In this document: positions 7,425 to 11,804 of the stretch, in pieces
Layout: every line of letters starts with the position of its first letter
How positions within the stretch are numbered: position 1 is the stretch's first letter
Source of the DNA: Spirogloea muscicola
Taxonomy: Eukaryota; Streptophyta; Zygnematophyceae; Spirogloeales; Spirogloeaceae
Length of the DNA stretch: 11,804 bases
Direction: 5' to 3'
Assembly (NCBI GenBank): GCA_009602725.1
Contig: WELB01000061.1
Span: forward strand, 695,884-707,687
Notes under the pieces: model-generated
The model's input: only the letters and a program-made list of their open reading frames with translations
Databases searched by the model: none
Told to the model about the DNA's origin: nothing
Translations under genes and position numbers: made by a program

Positions 7425-7805
7425 TGCCTCGAGGGCTGGACATGTAGCGGCGACCGCCGCTCGCGGCAGAGCTGCAAAATACGCGGACTACCCGGCAGGG
7501 GATTAGTTCGTCCCCCTGGCCGTCGATGTGCACGTGCCTTTCTGTCTCAGTGGCTCGACCTATTGGCCCGCTTGCACGATGCTGTGTCCCGCAGGCCGAG
7601 GTGAGCAGGCCAATTTCAACGCCGCTGGCTCGCTAGCTCAGGTCTTGTTGTGCGCCTAACCATACTACGCCGGCAGTCCAGCGCTAATGCCTTGCATCTG
7701 CGTGTCGGCCGAGCTCTAGCTGCAGCCTCTGGCCCTCGTCAGGGGGAATGCTTTCTAGGCGCTGGTCCTTCTAAAAAATGCGGCTCCTTACTAATTGCTG
7801 AGTGA
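7425..7805 (+). pseudogene. Retroelement polyprotein C-terminal fragment R0
   Basis: In one frame it reads AGHVAATAARGRAAKYADYP, AGD, a TAG stop (7504-7506), FVPLAVDVHVPF, later NFNAAGSLAQVLLCA and a TAA (7657-7659). In the next frame (from about 7692) it reads LHLRVGRALAAASGPRQGEC, FLGAGPSKKC and a stop at 7803-7805. This aligns in order with R1 (GHAVALAARS, KYSDHLPGD, LAIDVHGAF, FNAAGSLAQV) and with the AGRAMAAASGSRQSAA end, so it is a diverged member of the same family, and GPRQGE may be nearer to the ancestral end. It is broken by two stops and a frameshift. Its strand is opposite to R1 and R2. Catalytic motifs are absent. Confidence 0.55.
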
Positions 7806-7842
7806 CTTTCCGACCGGGAAAGCTTTGGAATGCGCTTTTATC

Positions 7843-7990
7843 CCCTTTGGACCTTGTCCATTATTTTCGGGCTGTCTGTTTCCTTGCCCCATTCAGGAGA
7901 GCTACTTTACTTCTCTGGCTCGAGCTGACCTTGGAACCCAGCGGCCACTCTGTCGCTAGTAGGGCGGCTTCTGAACGCTTGTCCTCTTTC
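7843..7990 (+). repeat. Hairpin module plus retroelement-tail scrap
   Basis: GGACCTTGTCCATT (7850 region), ATTTTCGGGCTG, then CTTGCCCCATTCAGGAGAGC and a TACTTCTCTGG end. The stem is eroded (GGGCTG without its partner), but both flanking boxes are retained. The following TCTGGCTCGAGC to about 7990 loosely resembles the SLAHAVHARAGRA coding segment, in weak form. Confidence 0.45.
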
Positions 7991-8002
7991 TAGAAGAAGG
8001 TG

Positions 8003-8068
8003 CTCGCCCATTGAGAAGAGGGGCTGGCAAAGCCAACCCAAAAAGAATGGACAATGTTCAAAGCCAAA
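8003..8068 (-). repeat. Hairpin module, long subtype with GGACAATGTTC tail
   Basis: GTGCTCGCCCATTGAGAAGA, GGGGCTGGC, AAA, GCCAACCC, AAAAAGAATGGACAATGTTC. It sits at the 3' edge of retroelement fragment R2. The mirrored copy at 8803-8872 adjoins R3 in the same way, so this copy was present before the two elements separated. Confidence 0.75.
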
Positions 8069-8271
8069 TGAAAGAGGTGCTGAAAAAGGACTACACTACA
8101 AAGTGCAAGATGGTGCAAGGGGAGATGCAGATGGCTGCTCAGTATCCACGTGTGAGCAACAGCAGATCAGAGTAACTCGGAGCAGGAGAAGCGGCACTTT
8201 GCCGAGACCCGGAAGCAGCAGCCATAGCACGGCCAGCCCGCGCGTGGACCGCATGAGCCAAAGAAGAAAGT
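8003..8271 (+). repeat. Left arm of a near-identical inverted repeat
   Basis: The reverse complement of about 8605-8868 matches this arm at roughly 97% by eye: a handful of substitutions, one single-base indel, and a small inverted block. The arms contain a hairpin module, the retroelement 3' UTR and the end of the coding region. About 335 bases separate them. Confidence 0.85.
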
Positions 8272-8487
8272 GCTCGCCCATTGAGAATAGGGGCTGGAAC
8301 AACCAGCCCGAAAAAGAATGAACAGAGCGCTGCAGCGAGACCGCCAGCCTCATCCGAAAGACCTGCGAGAGGGAGCCGGCAGCATTGAAGCCTGGCGAAC
8401 CCTGCCGCCGCTCGATGGCCTCCCGGGCAAGCCGCTGGAGGAGATCCAACCAGCCACTGCCAAATGCCCCGTGTACGTCAATGGCCT
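8069..8487 (-). pseudogene. Retroelement 3' fragment R2
   Basis: The minus strand codes WLDxLQRLAREAIERR-like text, QGSPGFNAAGSLSQVFRMR and LAVSLQR; then a hairpin module (8265-8323) interrupts, and SLAHAVHARAGRAMAAASG, SRQSAASPAPSYSDLLLLTR and GY follow to a stop whose complement is 8139-8141. The non-coding tail runs to about 8069. Homology with R1 stops abruptly at TACGTCAATGGCC (about 8485), so R2 is shorter at its 5' side, as is usual for 5'-truncated non-LTR insertions; the element class is not proven. Apart from the module the coding frame is open, which suggests it is younger than R0 and R1. Confidence 0.6.
8262..8326 (-). mobile_element. Hairpin-module insertion in R2
   Basis: A 59-base module (8265-8323) lies between AGA (8262-8264) and AGA (8324-8326). 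The uninterrupted sequence CCAAAGAGCGCTG is present in R1 (near 2949-2961), where this module is absent. Order on the plus strand: AGAAAGTGCTCGCCC, ATTGAGAATA, GGGGCTGG, AACA, ACCAGCCCG, AAAAAGAATGAAC. The insertion point is about 14 bases from the one used in R1. Confidence 0.75.
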
Positions 8488-8600
8488 TTCCCTCGACCCT
8501 CGCGGCGGGTTTTCTTCATCTGCGGCTGCTTAGCAGGGGTTACTGAGTGTCTCGTAGCTGCTTTGTTTCTGTTTCTTAGCGCTTCCCCTGGCCCCCTTCT
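8488..8600 (+). repeat. Junction and block shared with 2376-2470 (inverted)
   Basis: From about 8520 the plus strand reads GCTTAGCAGGGGTTACTGAG and later GCTGCTTTGTTTCTG and CTTAGCGCTTCCCCTGGCCC, the reverse complement of 2384-2470. It leads straight into the SLAHAV segment of R3. The 8488-8519 stretch between R2 and this block is unassigned. Confidence 0.6.
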
Positions 8601-8802
8601 TTGGCTCATGCGGTCCACGCGCGGGCTGGCCGTGCTATGGCTGCTGCTTCCGGGTCTCGGAACTTTGCCGCTTCTCCTGCTCCGAGTTACTCTGATCTGC
8701 TGTTGCTCACACGTGGATACTGAGCAGCCATCTGCATCTCCCTCTGCACCATCTTGCACTTTGTAGTGTAGTCCTTTTTCAGCACCTCTTTCTTTGGCTT
8801 TG
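8601..8802 (+). pseudogene. Retroelement 3' fragment R3
   Basis: The plus strand codes SLAHAVHARAGRAMAAASG, SRNFAASPAPSYSDLLLLTR, GY and stop at 8721-8723, followed by a non-coding tail ending near CTTTGGCTTTGAACATTGTCC. It differs from R2 at SRQSAAS versus SRNFAAS, owing to a 7-base inverted block (8661-8667). Everything upstream of SLAHAV in R1 and R2 is replaced by the 8520-8600 block, so this is the most 5'-truncated or rearranged copy. Confidence 0.6.
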
Positions 8803-8868
8803 AACATTGTCCATTCTTTTTGGGTTGGCTTTGCCAGCCCCTATTCTCAATGGGCGAGCACCTTCCTT
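8605..8868 (-). repeat. Right arm of the near-identical inverted repeat
   Basis: Mirror of 8003-8271, from GGCTCATGCGG on the inner side to GGGCGAGCAC on the outer side. The arms could fold into a long hairpin about 260 bp in stem. Confidence 0.85.
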
Positions 8869-8872
8869 CTCG
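8803..8872 (+). repeat. Hairpin module, long subtype (tandem pair, first)
   Basis: GAACATTGTCCATTC, TTTTTGGGTTGGC, TTT, GCCAGCCCC, TATTCTCAATGGGCGAGCAC, CTTCCTTCT. It is the mirror of 8003-8068. Confidence 0.8.
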
Positions 8873-8877
8873 TACTC

Positions 8878-8938
8878 TCTTCATTCTTTTGCGGGCTGGT
8901 TGTTCCAGCCCCTATTCTCAATGGGCGAGCACTTTCTT
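8878..8938 (+). repeat. Hairpin module, long subtype (tandem pair, second)
   Basis: CTTCATTCTTTTGCGGGCTGG, with loop TTGTT, then CCAGCCCC, TATTCTCAATGGGCGAGCAC and TTTCTTT. The right half is identical to that of the first module of the pair; the loop matches the insertion at 8265-8323 (TTGTT) rather than its neighbour, so it is a separate arrival rather than a local duplication. Confidence 0.8.
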
Positions 8939-9145
8939 TTTCTCCGCGGGGCGGGCCTTGGGGCTACCCCCGCACACCGTGGAGGGAGGGCGGCACGGAG
9001 AAGACATTACTGAAAGACATTACGGCGCAAGGTGCACGCAAGGAGCCGCGAAGCAGTCCCCTTGCCTTCGTACTCGGCCACTCAGGCTCTCCATCACTAG
9101 ACGCACACTCCGATACTTGCCACGAAGTCTCAACCTGCACCTCCC
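8939..9145. other. GC-rich stretch upstream of LRR copy B2
   Basis: GGGGCGGGCCTTGGGGC and the near-repeats GACATTACTGAAAGACATTAC (about 9003-9023; the word GACATTAC occurs twice). It could hold the promoter or 5' end of B2, but no core promoter motif is certain. No counterpart lies upstream of B1. Confidence 0.35.
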
Positions 9146-9146
9146 C

Positions 9147-9179
9147 GCCGCCGCCGCTGCCGCCGCCGCTGCCGCCGCA
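9147..9179 (+). repeat. GCC-triplet tract
   Basis: CCGCCGCCGCTGCCGCC tract just upstream of an ATG at 9180. It corresponds to the tract at 3677-3730 in B1. Confidence 0.8.
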
Positions 9180-10330
9180 ATGCCCGCCGGCGCGGACGGG
9201 TTCGAGCTCCTGCTGGACGAGCTGCTGGAGTGCGTGATGCGGCGCGCGACGGTCGCCCGCCCCGCCGCCCTCGGCAGCGGCGCCGCCTGCTTCGCCGAGG
9301 CGCCGGCANGGCCGCCGCGCCGGCGCTCGAGCGCCTCGGCCTTGCCAACCGCCCGCATGGCGAGGGCCCGGGCTTCCTGGCGGCCTTCCCGGGCCTCACC
9401 GAGCTCCACATAGCGTGGGACAGGGACTCGAGCGGAGGCCGCGAACCTCGCTGCCCTCGAGCACACGCCGCGCCTCCGGCGGCTGACCCTGCACATGACC
9501 CGACGCCCGGGCTCCTTTCGTGAAAGCAGACGAGGCTGACCGGACTTCGGGCCGGTCGGCTGCGTCCGCGGCCTCCCTCCTCCCCTTTCGCTCAGCCGCA
9601 GCCTCAATCGACTCACGGCGCTCGAGAGCCTGGGCCTGCACGAAGTGCAAAGGGTGGAAGGTGAGCGACAGCGCTAGCACTCTGCCCCTTTCTGCACACT
9701 GCTTAGAACGTCACGGGACAGTTTGGTCCATATCTGGGCGGCCATTATCTCATGTGCATGTGCAAGCATACAAACATGAAGACGACTGCAGCTGCAATGG
9801 CTGCAGAGGACAATGCCGGGTGTTGGCAAAAGAGCCCCGACCTTCGGCCTACTCACAATGCAACACCACGTGCTGGCAGACGAGGACTTGCGCGTCATCA
9901 CGTCAATCTGCCGCCATTTGACCTCTCTGAAGATCTCTCATTTGGATTACTGTTATGAACGTGGTGTGACCTCAATACTATCAGACGAGGGCTTGCGTCA
10001 CGTGGCGGAACATCTGCAGTAGCTTCGGGTGCTCGAGCTGGAAAGCATCCACACCGTCACGGTCGCCGAGGTCTGGCAGAGTGCAGCCAATTACCACCAG
10101 CTTCACAGTGTACAATTGAGCAGGTGCCAAGGGCTGTCCACAGATTTGCCGCTGAGAGTATTGACAGAGCGCCCCTTACTCACCAAGCTGGTTAGTGACC
10201 AATTCTGGACCAAGCACTTGCGCAACAAGTTGCAGGAGCTGCCTGGTCTGGCGCACCTGGAGGTAGTATCTTTGTTCCTGGGTTTTGCTGAATTCCAAGG
10301 ACAGCCAGACGAGTTGAATGTCTTCATCTC
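9180..10330 (+). pseudogene. F-box/LRR-type protein pseudogene, copy B2 (3' truncated)
   Basis: The ATG at 9180 opens MPAGADGFELLLDELLECVM, an F-box-like start (compare LPDELLxxIL of F-boxes). An N at 9309 coincides with a frame change; the next frame gives PALERLGLANRPHGEGPGF and LAAFPGLTELHIAWD. A further frame change near 9434-9447 leads to HTPRLRRLTLH, a TGA at 9537-9539 within about 75 bases not found in B3, then LTALESLGLHEVQRVE. After an inferred intron (9661-9834) exon 2 reads VLADEDLRVITSICRHLTSL, SDEGLRHVAEHLQ, TAG at 10020-10022 where B1 and B3 have CAG, LRVLELESI, LSTDLPLRVLTERPLLTKLV and LPGLAHLEVVSLFLG. Homology stops at about 10330, where the sequence joins copy B3 reading the other way. 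The preserved LRR pattern supports an SCF-adaptor-like ancestor; the copy itself is unlikely to be functional. Confidence 0.6.
9661..9834 (+). other. Inferred phase-1 intron of LRR copy B2 (174 bp)
   Basis: Donor GGAAG|GTGAGC at 9661 and acceptor AAAAGAG|CC at 9834 keep the LRR frame in phase 1. The same donor and AG|CC acceptor positions serve B3 (11524 to 11393). Stops inside support a non-coding role. Other AG sites at 9791 and 9806 would break the frame. Confidence 0.55.
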
Positions 10331-10343
10331 GTTATTGCTCGAA

Positions 10344-10370
10344 CTGTATCTGTGTCTATATCAGATACAG
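10344..10370. repeat. Perfect 9-bp hairpin at the B2/B3 inversion point
   Basis: CTGTATCTG (10344-10352) and CAGATACAG (10362-10370) flank the 9-base loop TGTCTATAT. It lies 10-40 bases from the point where B2 stops and inverted B3 begins. Confidence 0.7.
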
Positions 10371-10833
10371 GAACTTGAAGCTCAAGACCAATCAGGCAGC
10401 TAAGACTTCTGAGCATCTCCACCAACATCTTGCTGTTCATGAGAGAGGGCGAATTAGATCTAGAGCCAAGGATGCTCAAGGACGTGAGACTTGGGAACCA
10501 TTGTCTAAAGGACAGGAACTGCCGCTCCGCCATGTGCTCGTGACTTGGGAGGAGGGAGCACTTGAGGGAGCGCAAGGGTGGCAGCTTGTGGTGGTGATGA
10601 ACAGCGGCCTCATCGAAGCTGACTCCAAACAGCTGGAGTGCCTGCAGACTTGGGCCGCACAGCAAAGAGGAACTCTAGCAGATGTGGCAAATGGGTGGTC
10701 CAGCGCCTCAACGTGAGCGTAGTCAATATCTTCATTTAGCCGCTGGGATTAGCTGACAAGCAGTCCAAGTCTTGCCTTCCTAAGTCAAACACATCAAACT
10801 TTGAAGTCTCTTCCAGGGAGAGATCGCGCAAAC

Positions 10834-10865
10834 GCAAGAGGTGACTAGGGCAAGAGGTGACTAGG
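10834..10865 (-). repeat. 16-bp exact tandem duplication in LRR copy B3
   Basis: GCAAGAGGTGACTAGG occurs at 10834-10849 and 10850-10865. B1 has one equivalent (near 4648). With a compensating 4-base loss the net gain is 12 bases, so TSCPRLHDLS of B1 becomes TSCPSHLLRLRDLS with the frame kept. Confidence 0.85.
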
Positions 10866-11392
10866 GCACCTAACACATCTGGCTCCGTGGAATTGAGGAA
10901 CAAAGATGCTACCTCCAGGTGTGCCAGACCAGGCAGCTCTTGCAGCTCGTCACACAAGTGCCAGACCCAGAATTGGTCATAGACCAGCTTGATGACGAAG
11001 GGGCGCTCTGCCAATAGTATTAGCGGCAAATCTGTGGACAGCCCTGAACACCTCATCAACCGTACACTCTGAAGCTGGCGGCAATTGGCTGCAACCTGCA
11101 AGACCCCAGAGGCCATGACGATGCTGATGTATGCCAGCTCCAGCACCCGAAGCTGCTGCGAATGGTCCGCTACGTGACGCGAGCCCTCGTCTGATATTGA
11201 GGTCTGACCACTGCTACCAAAGTCGTTCGAATAAGAGAGCTAAGCCTAATTAACAGCAGTATGTCGATTACAGCCTTCTTTTTACCAGACGCATCTTGAG
11301 ACACGTCAAACAGCGGCAGAGTTTCGTGAAGATGCGCATGTCCTCGTCTGCCAGCACGTGGTGTTGCACCGTCAGGAGGCCAGGAGTCAAGG

Positions 11393-11524
11393 CTCTCCTG
11401 CGAACACCTGGCGTTTCCCTTTTGCAGGCATTGCAGCTGCAGTCTCTTCATGTGGTGCAGATTTAATTGGGGTGACGGCCGCGCAGTCAGCAGAGCGGCG
11501 CAGAGGGCTGGCGCTGTCGCTCAC
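11393..11524 (-). other. Inferred phase-1 intron of LRR copy B3 (132 bp)
   Basis: Minus strand: GGGAG|GTGAGCG (donor GT at 11524-11523) to GAGAG|CCTTGAC (last intron base 11393). Position and phase match B1 and B2. Confidence 0.55.
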
Positions 11525-11804
11525 CTCCCACATCCACCATGCACAGGGCCAGGCTCTCGAGCGCCGTGAGCCGAGAGAGTCTGCCGCCAAGGCCCGGGCA
11601 TCGGGAGTTCAGAAGGGTCAGGCGCCGGAGGCGCGGCGTATGCTGGAGGGCATCGAGGCCTGCCGCGCCGCCGCTCGAGTCCCCGTCTAGGATCACGTGG
11701 AGCTCGGTGAGGCCCGGGAAGGCCGCCAGGAAGCCCGGGCCCTCGCCCCGCGGGGCGGTCGGCGAGGCCGAGGCGCTCGAGCGCGGGCGCGGCGGCCGCC
11801 GGCT

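Larger units (their letters stand above)
10331..11804 (-). pseudogene. F-box/LRR-type protein pseudogene, copy B3 (5' end off window)
   Basis: Read on the minus strand from the right edge: PALERLGLADRP, one extra base near 11744-11757, LAAFPGLTELHVILDGDSSG, HTPRLRRLTLLNS and LTALESLALCMVDVGG. After the intron come LLTVQHHVLADEDMRIFTKL, SDEGSRHVADHSQQLRVLEL, LSTDLPLILLAERPFVIKLV, LPGLAHLEVASLFL, and an in-frame 16-base tandem duplication (10834-10865). Then LTTLTLRRWTTHLPHLLEFL, one extra base near 10664, PSLQALQLFGVSFDEAAV, PPLRSLKCSLL and FPSLTSLSIL. It ends at about 10331, where B1 would continue to about 5400. A 70-75 base stretch (11211-11285) is special to this copy. It has fewer defects than B1 and the longest uninterrupted LRR exon stretch (10736-11146). 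Ancestral role as for the other copies: F-box/LRR substrate adaptor. Confidence 0.6.

Noticed and set aside
697-8938. Hairpin repeats as a CRISPR array
   Set aside because: Spacing is irregular, both strands are used, copies diverge, and the setting is eukaryotic.
9020-9616. 198-residue minus-strand frame opposite B2
   Set aside because: Antisense shadow of the B2 exon, passing through the N and GCC tract.
1-11804. tRNA, rRNA, bacterial promoters or ribosome binding sites
   Set aside because: No cloverleaf, rRNA core motif or bacterial gene context was seen on either strand by eye.

Overview
The window looks like eukaryotic nuclear DNA, most likely from an alga or another protist, but the lineage cannot be fixed from the sequence. 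Reasons: no long uninterrupted gene and no operon-like layout; a leucine-rich-repeat (LRR) gene family whose three copies share one inferred phase-1 GT-AG (or GC-AG) intron; GCC-triplet tracts coding poly-Ala/Pro; minisatellites; and many 3'-end fragments of what looks like a retroelement. I found no intact protein gene, tRNA, rRNA or CRISPR array. Nearly everything here is repeat-derived or a broken gene copy.

Layout. 1-1538: first visible copy of a diverged segment that recurs at about 5385-7015. In the second copy it lies just downstream of an LRR gene copy, so position 1 is probably the tail of another LRR copy lying to the left. 1540-2320: sequence without a recognised gene. 2320-3330: hairpin modules and an inverted (minus-strand) retroelement 3' fragment. 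3660-5400: LRR copy B1 (+). 5385-7015: second copy of the segment. 7016-7990: unassigned sequence, then a plus-strand retroelement fragment. 8003-8940: two nearly identical retroelement 3' ends facing each other, followed by two tandem hairpin modules. 9180-10330: LRR copy B2 (+), with an F-box-like start, cut off at its 3' end. 10331-11804: LRR copy B3 (-), running off the right edge and joined tail-to-tail with B2. The overall pattern is a tandem array with a period of about 5.4-5.7 kb whose last unit is inverted.

The LRR copies encode an F-box/LRR-type (AMN1/RNI-like) protein, in ancestral form probably a substrate adaptor of an SCF ubiquitin ligase. Comparing the copies shows different stop codons and frameshifts in each, so I call all three pseudogenes; sequencing error cannot be excluded.

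The most interesting signal is a family of about 55-60 bp hairpin modules (stem GGGCTGG / CCAGCCC) scattered about sixteen times on both strands. Two retroelement copies give reciprocal filled and empty sites: one insertion is flanked by a 9-bp duplicated target (AGCGAGACC), the other by AGA. These modules therefore behave like a very small mobile element, and I do not recognise a described family that matches.
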